Shown piece by piece: positions 6,691 to 12,125 of a stretch of 12,125 nt of DNA (the stretch's first letter is position 1; each line of letters starts with the position of its first letter). The position numbers and the translations under genes are program-made. Under the pieces are notes generated by a model. The model made no database searches and had not been told where the DNA came from. It saw only the letters and a list, made by a program, of their open reading frames with translations. Origin of the DNA: Desulfobacteraceae bacterium (GTDB lineage: Bacteria > Desulfobacterota > Desulfobacteria > Desulfobacterales > Desulfobacteraceae); the NCBI GenBank assembly GCA_003354055.1, contig PIVQ01000151.1:1-12125 (forward strand), in the 5' to 3' direction.

Positions 6691-8045
6691 AAGACTCAAT
6701 GAAGACCTCCATATTAATCGTTGATGATGACCCCAGCATTCTTGAGGTCCTTGATGCAAGGCTGACCGCATCGGACTTCAGGGTGACCAAGGCTAAAGAT
6801 GCCGCATCCGCCGCCCGAATTCTGCGGGATGAATCCATTGATCTTCTGGTGTCGGATATAAAAATGCCCAGGAAAAGCGGGATGGAGCTGTTCACGGAAA
6901 TCCGGCAGACCAATCCTTCTCTCCCTGTAATTTTTCTCACCGCATACGGGACCATTCCTGATGCCGTAGAGGCCATGAAGCAGGGAGCGGTGGATTATAT
7001 CTCAAAGCCCTTTGACGGCCGGACCCTGATCAAAAAAATCAATACAGCCCTGGCAGCACGGCCCGGGGCGGAAGGTTCCCTGCAGCCAGACGCCTTTGAC
7101 GGGGACTATTACTGGGGAAAAAGCTCTGCCATGACCTCCCTTTTCGACATGGTCACAAAGGTATCGGCCACCCATGTCAACGTTCTGATTCTGGGAGAAA
7201 GCGGGGTGGGCAAGGAGTGTATTGCAAGGTACATCCACCAGCACAGCCAGAGAGAAAAAAAACCCTATGTGATTGTGGACTGCGGCTCCACACCGGCAGG
7301 TATCCTTGAAAGCGAGTTGTTCGGTCATCTCAAAGGTGCCTTTACCCATGCGGTCAAGGACAAGCAGGGTCTGATCCAGTCTGCGGACAGCGGCACTCTC
7401 TTTCTGGATGAAATCGGGAATATTTCCCATGATATGCAATGCCGGCTGCTGCGGTTTCTGGAAGACGGGAGCATCCGTCAGGTGGGCGCAGTAAAGGAAA
7501 AAGAGGTGGATTGCAGGGTGCTTGCAGCAACCAATGCGAATCTGCCGGCCGCCATTGAGGAAGGCACCTTTCGGCAGGATCTTTATTATAGGATAAAGGG
7601 CATTACCCTGACCATTCCTGCCCTGCGGGACAGACAGGAGGATATACCGGCGCTGTCACAGTTCTTCGTGGATAAATACACCAAAGCGCATGGCATTAAT
7701 AAAACCCGGATTTCCGCGGCTGCCATGAAGGTTATGATGGAACATCCCTGGCCCGGAAACATCAGGGAGTTAAAACATACTGTTGAGGCAGGAACGGTTC
7801 TATGCCGTGACCATACCTTACAGCCGTGGGATCTTCAGATTGAAGCGATCAGGGAAAATTCAGTCATGGTATCAGACCCCGGGGATGAATTCTCCATTGA
7901 GGAGAGTGAAAAAAACACCATCATACGGGCTTTGAAGAAATCCCGCGGGGTGCAGAAAGATGCGGCTGATCTTCTGGGCATCAGCAAGCGGGCGATTCAC
8001 TATAAGGTGAAGAAGTATGACATCAACCCCCTGGTGTATAAATAA
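6687..8045 (+). CDS. NtrC-type sigma-54-dependent response regulator (GlrR/QseF-like)
   Basis: A 452-residue regulator. Receiver domain about 7-120: acidic pair Asp13/Asp14, phospho-acceptor Asp57 (SDIKMP), Thr85 (LTAYGT) and Lys107 (SKPFD). The AAA+ domain (about 142-370) has Walker A GESGVGKE (170-177), sigma-54-contacting loop GAFTHA (217-222) in place of the usual GAFTGA, Walker B GTLFLDEIG (236-244) and the WPGNIRELKH motif (355-364). The C-terminal Fis-type helix-turn-helix (KDAADLLGISKRAIHYKVKK, 424-443) binds DNA. Start is GTG at 6687, inside GTGA overlapping the previous stop, with AAGGAAGAG just upstream; an ATG at 6699 is a fallback. The kinase upstream is its likely partner. Phosphorylated protein should drive sigma-54 promoters; two such promoters lie about 1 kb downstream and are the obvious but unproven targets. 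A strong terminator follows. Confidence 0.9.
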   Translation: MKDSMKTSILIVDDDPSILEVLDARLTASDFRVTKAKDAASAARILRDESIDLLVSDIKMPRKSGMELFTEIRQTNPSLPVIFLTAYGTIPDAVEAMKQGAVDYISKPFDGRTLIKKINTALAARPGAEGSLQPDAFDGDYYWGKSSAMTSLFDMVTKVSATHVNVLILGESGVGKECIARYIHQHSQREKKPYVIVDCGSTPAGILESELFGHLKGAFTHAVKDKQGLIQSADSGTLFLDEIGNISHDMQCRLLRFLEDGSIRQVGAVKEKEVDCRVLAATNANLPAAIEEGTFRQDLYYRIKGITLTIPALRDRQEDIPALSQFFVDKYTKAHGINKTRISAAAMKVMMEHPWPGNIRELKHTVEAGTVLCRDHTLQPWDLQIEAIRENSVMVSDPGDEFSIEESEKNTIIRALKKSRGVQKDAADLLGISKRAIHYKVKKYDINPLVYK

Positions 8046-8090
8046 GCGCGAAAGGCGGCGCCCGAGGCATTAGGCGTATCTGTTAAAAGA

Positions 8091-8130
8091 AAAAAGGGAA
8101 GGTCCTGTCACAAGGAAGCCTTCCCTTTTT
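8091..8130. terminator. Bidirectional intrinsic terminator
   Basis: AAAAAGGGAAGG (8091-8102) and CCTTCCCTTTTT (8119-8130) form a perfect 12-bp stem with a 16-base loop; one more A-T pair can form outside. T-tracts follow on both strands, so it can end the signalling operon on the plus strand and the duplicated gene pair on the minus strand. Confidence 0.9.
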
Positions 8131-8157
8131 TTACGTTTTATGGAGTCCCGTTGGTGC

Positions 8158-8505
8158 TTAGTTGGCTACAGCCACCTCTTTTACATTGATGAATGCGCCT
8201 TTATCATTTTTTTCTATGTCTCCGCTGATCTTCACAAGTTTGCCGATCATATCTTCAACTTTCACCCCTTTTACATTTTCACAGCCTTTAAGCTGGTAGG
8301 TATCGTTTCCGTCAAACAGGGCAAGTCCGGCTTCGGATTTTTCCATTACACCCTGGATCTGGACCAGGGCGGCAGCTGCTTCCACATCCTGGCTTGTCGT
8401 TGCGGCTGCGTCCTTGTTTGCCTTCTGTTCAGTGGCACATGCCATAACGCCAATTCCTACAAATCCGATGATCAATACTGCAATTAAGGTCATTTTTGTT
8501 TTCAT
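8158..8505 (-). CDS. Small OB-fold-like lipoprotein (tandem copy 1)
   Basis: A 115-residue exported protein. The signal sequence MKTKMTLIAVLIIGFVGIGV ends in VMAC, a usable lipobox with Cys23, so it is probably lipid-anchored. After an Ala/Thr/Lys-rich linker (about 25-45), the rest (GVMEKSEAGLALFDGNDTYQ; GCENVKG; MIGKLVKISGDIEKNDKG; INVKEVAV) has the short beta-strand pattern of a bacterial OB-fold, with Cys75. Such domains in small periplasmic proteins bind ligands or proteins; no specific role is known to me. The start at 8505 is chosen because CAAAGGAGTATGCAAA lies just upstream and the signal peptide then begins correctly; the open frame extends to 8559 without such a site. It is 88% identical (101/115 by eye) to the next gene. 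It is downstream in transcription, shares that gene's sigma-54 promoter and ends at the terminator at 8091-8130. Confidence 0.82.
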   Translation of the reverse strand: MKTKMTLIAVLIIGFVGIGVMACATEQKANKDAAATTSQDVEAAAALVQIQGVMEKSEAGLALFDGNDTYQLKGCENVKGVKVEDMIGKLVKISGDIEKNDKGAFINVKEVAVAN

Positions 8506-8615
8506 TTTGCATACTCCTTTGTTTCTTAAGTTAAATTTGACTCCATTCATTGAATCCATTCAAGATTCTCATCTTCCGCTCTTTTACGTTTCATGAAGTC
8601 CTAAGGGTTTGGTGC

Positions 8616-8963
8616 TTAGTTGGCTACAGCCACCTCTTTTACATTGATGAATGCGCCCTTGTCATTTTTTTCAAGGTCTCCGCTGATCTTCACGAGTTTT
8701 CCGATCATATCTTCAACTTTCACCCCTTTTACATTTTCACAGCCTTTCAACTGGTATGTATCGTTTCCGTCAAACAGGGCAAGGCCGGTCTCAGATCTTT
8801 CCATCACGCCCCGAACCTGGATCAGGGCGGCAGCGGCTTCCACATCCTGGGTAGCCTTTGCAGTTGCGTCCTTGCTTGCCTTCTGCTCAGTGGCAAATGC
8901 CATAAAACCCATTCCTACAAATCCGATAATTAATACTGCAATTAAGGTCATTTTTGTTTTCAT
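8616..8963 (-). CDS. Small exported OB-fold-like protein (tandem copy 2, lipobox lost)
   Basis: A 115-residue paralogue of the downstream copy, with the same ribosome site (AAAGGAG) and start context. Fourteen residues differ; thirteen lie in the first 59 positions (signal, linker and first strand) and only one (Leu97 versus Ile97) in the last 56. The key change is Cys23 to Phe (GFMAFATEQ instead of GVMACATEQ), which at DNA level can be one base (TGT/TTT). This removes the lipobox and leaves an AFA motif suited to signal peptidase I. One copy is therefore probably anchored and this one probably free in the periplasm. It is the promoter-proximal gene of the pair, with a consensus sigma-54 promoter about 70 bases upstream of its start codon. 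The frame stays open to 9074, but that would run through the promoter. Confidence 0.83.
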   Translation of the reverse strand: MKTKMTLIAVLIIGFVGMGFMAFATEQKASKDATAKATQDVEAAAALIQVRGVMERSETGLALFDGNDTYQLKGCENVKGVKVEDMIGKLVKISGDLEKNDKGAFINVKEVAVAN

Positions 8964-9032
8964 TTTGCATACTCCTTTGTTTCTTAAGTTAAATTTGACT
9001 CCATTCAAGACTCTCATCTTCCGCAACATAGA

Positions 9033-9049
9033 TAGCAAGGCATGTGCCA
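9033..9049 (-). promoter_or_regulatory. Sigma-54 promoter driving the duplicated gene pair
   Basis: On the minus strand TTGGCAC (9050-9044), five bases (ATGCC), then TTGCTA (9038-9033). This matches the -24/-12 consensus TGGCAC-N5-TTGCW exactly, with correct GG-to-GC spacing. Predicted start near 9023, 60 bases before the ATG at 8963. It needs an NtrC-type activator; one is encoded at 6687-8045. Confidence 0.85.
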
Positions 9050-9114
9050 ACATTGTAACTACCTGTTTTTGCAATATTTATTCAAAAACTACGGATTCAG
9101 ACAACAACATATCC

Positions 9115-9141
9115 GTTACGAAAACGTCGCCTTTGGTTACG
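9115..9141 (-). promoter_or_regulatory. Candidate upstream activator sites (pair for minus promoter)
   Basis: CGTAAC cores on the minus strand at 9120-9115 (full copy TTTTCGTAACGG) and 9141-9136 (weaker copy AAGCGTAACC), exactly 21 bases apart. They lie about 80-105 bases upstream of the -12 element of the minus-strand sigma-54 promoter, a normal position for enhancer sites. Identity of the binding protein is inferred. Confidence 0.5.
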
Positions 9142-9213
9142 CTTTTTGCAGCCTGCGTTCTTGGAACCGTGAGAAGACCGGATCCTTGAAATTCAGAGCA
9201 CAATGAGTGCAAA

Positions 9214-9243
9214 TTTCGTAACCCGGGGTGATCTTTTCGTAAC
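9214..9243 (+). promoter_or_regulatory. Candidate upstream activator sites (pair for plus promoter)
   Basis: TTTCGTAACCCGG (from 9214) and TTTCGTAACCGG (from 9235) are direct repeats exactly 21 bases apart, in the same orientation relative to their promoter as the pair at 9115-9141. They lie about 78-103 bases upstream of the -12 element of the plus-strand sigma-54 promoter. Two helical turns of spacing would put both on one DNA face. Confidence 0.5.
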
Positions 9244-9305
9244 CGGACGAGGCCTCCCCAAGAGACTTTTTAGAAACATTTAAACAATTCAAATACTTAC
9301 AAAAC

Positions 9306-9321
9306 TGGCATACAAGTTGCT
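9306..9321 (+). promoter_or_regulatory. Sigma-54 promoter driving the pal-like operon
   Basis: CTGGCAT, ACAAG, TTGCT: TGGCAT (9306-9311), five bases, TTGC (9317-9320) and T. There is one mismatch to TGGCAC and spacing is correct. The predicted start near 9332 gives a leader of about 60 bases to the ATG at 9395. It points away from the minus-strand sigma-54 promoter 256 bases to the left. Confidence 0.75.
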
Positions 9322-9394
9322 CATACCCAAACACTATACAGATTAAAAATTGAATAAATCGAGACTACGGAGGTTGCAAAAGAGATTGATAACT

Positions 9395-9709
9395 ATGAAA
9401 AATATGGAAAAGGCATATACAAGTGCTGAATTCCAGCTGGAAAATCCAGGGATTTTTTACCAGTTCAAATTGAGACGACACAGGGATGAACCTTTGTTTG
9501 CCCTTGTGAGTAAAGGATCAAAGGCTTTGGAATCCCTTAAAAAAGGGGATCTTATCCCCATGACCTATCATTTCCAGGATAGAACCATACCGGCTGAAAG
9601 AAAAACCACCCGGATCAAATATATTCTGGACGGCAACACCATGGGGTTTAAGGACCATTTTATAATTGCCCTGGACATTAACCGGGACATCAACAAGGAG
9701 GACGAATGA
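9395..9709 (+). CDS. Small hypothetical protein co-transcribed with a Pal-like lipoprotein
   Basis: A 104-residue protein I do not recognise. It has no signal peptide or membrane segment and so is probably cytoplasmic. It is charged and beta-rich: YTSAEFQLENPGIFYQFKLR, LFALVSKGSKALESLKKGDLI, TYHFQDRTIPAERKTTRIKY, and a DHFIIALDIN ending. The layout loosely recalls a PilZ-like small barrel, but the RxxxR and D/NxSxxG cyclic-di-GMP motifs are missing, so this is only a guess. Start: ATG at 9395 is preferred, with ATG 9404 possible. The frame opens earlier at a TTG at 9350, but GGAGG (9369-9373) serves no start well and the site before 9395 is weak (AAGAGA). It is the first gene after the sigma-54 promoter at 9306-9321, and its stop overlaps the next start (ATGA), so its product may act with or on the lipoprotein. 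Confidence 0.65.
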   Translation: MKNMEKAYTSAEFQLENPGIFYQFKLRRHRDEPLFALVSKGSKALESLKKGDLIPMTYHFQDRTIPAERKTTRIKYILDGNTMGFKDHFIIALDINRDINKEDE

Positions 9710-10317
9710 AAATCAATTTTACCCGGCAGCTTATGGCAGCCCTTATTCTGACTGTACTTTTGACAGGATTTTCCTGTGCCAAAAAAAATATCACATCCCA
9801 GTCCGATATGAATTCAGGAAATGTCTCGGAAGTAGAGGCATCTGACCAAAACCAGGCCGCAGAAAGGGAAAGAGAAGAGGCCATCAGAGCACAGGAACTC
9901 CAGGACCAGCTGGCCAGGGACAAAGAAGCCACGCAGGCAAAACTGGCCGCGGTCAGAAATCAATTTACCAACCAGCACATCCTTTTTCAGTTTGACAGCG
10001 CCCAACTGGATGAAACAGCCAAGGCACAGGTCCGGGAAAAGGCCGCGTGGATCCAGGTCAACCATTCCTCTTTAGTCACCATTGAAGGCCATTGCGACCA
10101 GAGGGGTACAACCACCTATAACCTTGCCCTAGGAGAACGCCGCGCCCTGGCCGTGAAAAACTATCTGGAGGATTTAGGCATTCCCAAAGCCCGGGTGGGC
10201 TGGGTCAGCTTCGGGGAGGAACAGCCCCTGAACAAAGAAGAGAACAGTGATGCCCATCGCCAGAACAGACGTGCACAGTTCCGGATCAAAAATCAAATGG
10301 CCTTTACCCAGAATTGA
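9706..10317 (+). CDS. Pal/OmpA-family peptidoglycan-associated lipoprotein
   Basis: A 203-residue envelope protein. The signal sequence MKINFTRQLMAALILTVLLT precedes GFSC (Cys24). The cysteine is where a lipid would attach, but the lipobox is imperfect (Gly at -3 in place of Leu). Residues 40-88 are a charged, probably coiled-coil linker rich in E, Q, R and A. The OmpA-like domain (about 89-200) shows the FQFDSAQLDE strand, EGHCDQRGTTTYNLALGERR (127-146) with the peptidoglycan-contacting Asp131 and Arg146, and NRRAQFRI (187-194). The protein should sit in the outer membrane and bind the cell wall. The gene is not beside tolB; it overlaps the upstream small gene by 4 bases (ATGA) and appears to be driven by sigma-54. 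It is therefore more likely a regulated accessory Pal paralogue than the housekeeping Pal, though this cannot be proven from the window. Confidence 0.88.
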   Translation: MKINFTRQLMAALILTVLLTGFSCAKKNITSQSDMNSGNVSEVEASDQNQAAEREREEAIRAQELQDQLARDKEATQAKLAAVRNQFTNQHILFQFDSAQLDETAKAQVREKAAWIQVNHSSLVTIEGHCDQRGTTTYNLALGERRALAVKNYLEDLGIPKARVGWVSFGEEQPLNKEENSDAHRQNRRAQFRIKNQMAFTQN

Positions 10318-10359
10318 GGGACTCGGGGGTATTTACTTATTCCATCCTAAGTCCCTCAA
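10314..10359 (+). terminator. Stem-loop overlapping the pal-like stop codon
   Basis: TTGAGGGACT (10314-10323, containing the TGA stop) and AGTCCCTCAA (10350-10359) are perfect 10-bp inverted arms around a 26-base loop. No T-tract follows, so it is either a factor-assisted terminator or a 3'-end-protecting stem. Confidence 0.4.
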
Positions 10360-10464
10360 CAGCTCCGTAAAATACCTACCTCCCCATTCCTACGGGTGCA
10401 TAAACAAACCTCAGGAAAGCTACCAGGTGATCCGCCGGGACATCCTTAAGGTTTATTACGGCAC

Positions 10465-10521
10465 AACCCGGCAGGGAAAACCGTCGGCAACATTTTACCG
10501 CATGCCGATCCCTGCCGGGTT
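10465..10521. repeat. Long nested hairpin between convergent genes
   Basis: AACCCGGCAGGGA (10465-10477) pairs perfectly with TCCCTGCCGGGTT (10509-10521), and inside TCGGCA (10484-10489) pairs with TGCCGA (10503-10508). Together this is a 19-bp stem with one 6-base bulge on the left arm and a 13-base loop. It lies 23 bases beyond the stop of the minus-strand aldehyde dehydrogenase gene. No T-tract sits directly beside either arm. It could be a shared transcription barrier or a REP-like extragenic palindrome. The rest of 10318-10543 holds nothing else I can support. Confidence 0.6.
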
Positions 10522-10543
10522 CACCCCGGGTTTTCAATACAAG

Positions 10544-12100
10544 TTACTTCCGACTTTTTTTAGCCAGTTTTCCAACATAGGTTTCCAGACGAAGTCCATG
10601 GATCGCCCCTTTGATCAGGCCTACAATCTTTCCCGGTGAGTATATGGCACGGGTGAAATCGGAAAAGATCTTGTATTTCTTTGTGGTATAGGGGAACCAG
10701 TTGGCCTCCATCTTGGCGGAATCCTTGTCAATAAGGATTGCCTTGACGTTGGTAAAGGCATAAAATCCAAACTCTCCTTTAAACCTGCCGAACCCGCTTT
10801 TGTTCACCCCGCCGAAGGGCAGGGCATGATTGCCTTCGGTAAGCATGACATTGTTGATGGAGACATTGCCCGTATAAATGGCCCGGGCCACCCGGTCGGC
10901 CCGTTTAATATCTTTTGACCAGACAGAGGCGGACAACCCGTATTCAGGATCATTGGCCTGCTCAATGGCCTGGGCTTCACTTGAAAAGGAGTACAGGGGC
11001 AGAAGCGGTCCGAAGTTCTCTTCTGTGTCGATGAGCATATCCGTTGTCACCCCTTCAACGATCATGGGCGGAACAAATTTGGATTCTCCGTCCCAGTCCT
11101 GACCGGTTAGGAATGTGGCGCCTTTTTCTTTGGCATCGGCGACCTGGGCAGCAATTTCGTCCACCTGACCCTGGGTGCACATGGGGCCTATGTCCGCACT
11201 GCCGTCCGTATCCGTTGCCTGGGTAAGCTTCAGGGTCTCCCTGACCAGGGTATCTTTAAATTTGTTATAAATATTCTCATGGACAAAGAGCCTTTCCACG
11301 GATGTACAGGACTGACCGGTGGTGGTAAACGCCCCCCAGACAGCGCCGCCCACGGCACGGTCAATGTTAACATCGTCAAACACCACCATGGGATCTTTAC
11401 CGCCCAGTTCCAGTTCAACAGGAATCAGGTGCTGGGCCGCCTTTGCCATCACATGTTTGCCAACGGTCTGGCTGCCGATGAGGAAAATCTTGTCCGGTTT
11501 TCCGTCTACCAGGGCATCTCCTACTTTGCCGCCGCTGCCGTAAACTACCTGGACCCAGCCCGGTCTGAACCCGGCCTTGGCCAGCATCTCTTCCACCAAA
11601 CCCTTCAGGGGGGTGGCGGATGAGGGTTTGAACACCACGGCATTACCGGCAATAAAGGCCTGGCAAATGGGAACAATGGCCTGGTAAAAGGGATAGTTCC
11701 AGGGAGAGATGAGCAGGGCGGTTCCCATAGGTTCAAAGTAGACCTTTGATTTTTTACCCATCAGGGCAAAAGGCGTGGGTACCTTCCGGTCCCCCAGATG
11801 TTTGGCTGCATTTTTTTCAAGATAATCCAGAAAGTCCAGGGTGCCGAAAATCTCTGCAGTAAGGGCGTCAAACCGGGATTTACCCGTATCGGCCTGGAGT
11901 TTGTCCAGAATGTACTCCTGATGTTCAAGAATAACGGCCTTCAAAGCGGTGATGAATTCCACCCGTTTTTTTACTCCCCATTCCCGGATCTCGGGTTGGG
12001 CCGCTTTTGCCTTATCATAAACCGCTTTAATATCTTCGGTTGTGGGATCATCAAGATTGACGGTCATGGCTTTTTCCGGCATTTCATCTTCCCGCAGCAC
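10544..12100 (-). CDS. NAD(P)-dependent aldehyde dehydrogenase
   Basis: At least 518 residues. It oxidises an aldehyde to a carboxylic acid; the substrate is not readable. ALDH motifs in order: SPWNYPF (132-138, Asn135), VVFKPS with Lys158, ELGGK with general-base Glu231, GQSC with catalytic Cys265, ENFGP (361-365, Glu361) and PFGGVNKSGFGR (428-439). All key residues are intact. After the core, about 60 residues (from MEANWFPYTTKKY) form a basic, partly hydrophobic tail with helices such as GKIVGLIKGAI, which may touch the membrane. Start is uncertain: GTG at 12100 lacks a ribosome site. ATG at 12082 has GGGAAG upstream. The frame also stays open to the window edge (reading AIDWHPKLV), so the true start may lie outside. 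The gene converges on the pal-like operon, separated by two stem-loops, and shows no evident link to it. Confidence 0.9.
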   Translation of the reverse strand: MLREDEMPEKAMTVNLDDPTTEDIKAVYDKAKAAQPEIREWGVKKRVEFITALKAVILEHQEYILDKLQADTGKSRFDALTAEIFGTLDFLDYLEKNAAKHLGDRKVPTPFALMGKKSKVYFEPMGTALLISPWNYPFYQAIVPICQAFIAGNAVVFKPSSATPLKGLVEEMLAKAGFRPGWVQVVYGSGGKVGDALVDGKPDKIFLIGSQTVGKHVMAKAAQHLIPVELELGGKDPMVVFDDVNIDRAVGGAVWGAFTTTGQSCTSVERLFVHENIYNKFKDTLVRETLKLTQATDTDGSADIGPMCTQGQVDEIAAQVADAKEKGATFLTGQDWDGESKFVPPMIVEGVTTDMLIDTEENFGPLLPLYSFSSEAQAIEQANDPEYGLSASVWSKDIKRADRVARAIYTGNVSINNVMLTEGNHALPFGGVNKSGFGRFKGEFGFYAFTNVKAILIDKDSAKMEANWFPYTTKKYKIFSDFTRAIYSPGKIVGLIKGAIHGLRLETYVGKLAKKSRK

Positions 12101-12125
12101 CAGCTTGGGATGCCAGTCAATGGCA

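Larger units (their letters stand above)
8131..9024. repeat. Tandem duplication, two units with 458-bp period
   Basis: Two head-to-tail units, about 8131-8580 and 8582-9024, each with one gene plus its leader and trailing bases. Start codons (8505, 8963) and stop codons (8158, 8616) are both 458 bases apart. Shared flanks include 'TTACGTTT..ATG.AGTCC' on the left, 'TTGGTGCTTAG' at the stop, and 'ACTCCTTTGTTTCTTAAGTT' then 'CTCATCTTCCGC' on the right. The left unit carries an extra repeat of TTGAATCCATTCA-like sequence in its leader. Similarity ends near 9024, next to the predicted sigma-54 transcription start. Confidence 0.9.

Noticed and set aside
9137..9334. Minus-strand open frame of 65 residues with CQFC and CTHC, resembling a zinc protein
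   Set aside because: It starts at a GTG without a ribosome site and covers the plus-strand sigma-54 promoter and the right-hand motif pair. Its repeated GYEK/GYEI residues are simply the translated motif copies, and the left-hand copies lie in inverted orientation.
10247..10639. Plus-strand open frame of 130 residues after the pal-like gene
   Set aside because: It overlaps the 3' ends of two confident genes and runs through both stem-loops; no start signal or family pattern.

Overview
The window looks like a chromosomal segment from a Gram-negative, probably a sulfate reducer-like Desulfobacterota (former Deltaproteobacteria). This taxonomic guess is an inference. It rests on the outer-membrane lipoproteins, two good sigma-54 promoters, an NtrC-type regulator and the general look of the proteins; no phylogenetic marker is present. 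I see no rRNA, tRNA, insertion sequence or CRISPR array.

Left part (1-2290), visibly AT-richer than the rest. The 5' end of a MarR-family repressor gene leaves the window on the minus strand, with a near-consensus sigma-70 promoter overlapped by a perfect 9-bp-arm palindrome (probable autoregulation). After about 300 non-coding bases come a probable ATC-hydrolase-family protein, an overlapping membrane-anchored NTF2/SnoaL-like protein, a 78-bp element closed by a perfect 10-bp inverted repeat, and an unrecognised single-pass membrane protein.

Middle part (2213-8130), plus strand. A sigma-70 promoter precedes a 533-residue atypical SDR protein, followed 22 bases later by a LysE/RhtB exporter. 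Next is a three-gene signalling operon: membrane sensor histidine kinase, outer-membrane-type lipoprotein, and NtrC-type response regulator (last two overlapping by 4 bases). This order matches the E. coli GlrK-QseG-GlrR (QseE-QseG-QseF) system. It ends at a strong bidirectional terminator.

Right part (8131-12125). Two tandemly duplicated minus-strand genes encode small exported OB-fold-like proteins; one keeps a lipobox cysteine and the other has lost it. They lie downstream of a consensus sigma-54 promoter. Facing away is a second sigma-54 promoter, reading into a small unknown protein and a Pal/OmpA-family lipoprotein. Between the two promoters lie four copies of a CGTAAC-cored motif, as two 21-bp-spaced pairs placed almost mirror-symmetrically. 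This looks like an activator-binding architecture. The neighbouring NtrC-type regulator is the obvious candidate activator, which would make the 4.6-10.3 kb region one cell-envelope sensing module: kinase, lipoprotein and activator controlling two divergent envelope-protein operons. That link is inferred, not shown. A convergent aldehyde dehydrogenase gene, open at the right edge, closes the window; two stem-loops separate it from the pal-like gene.
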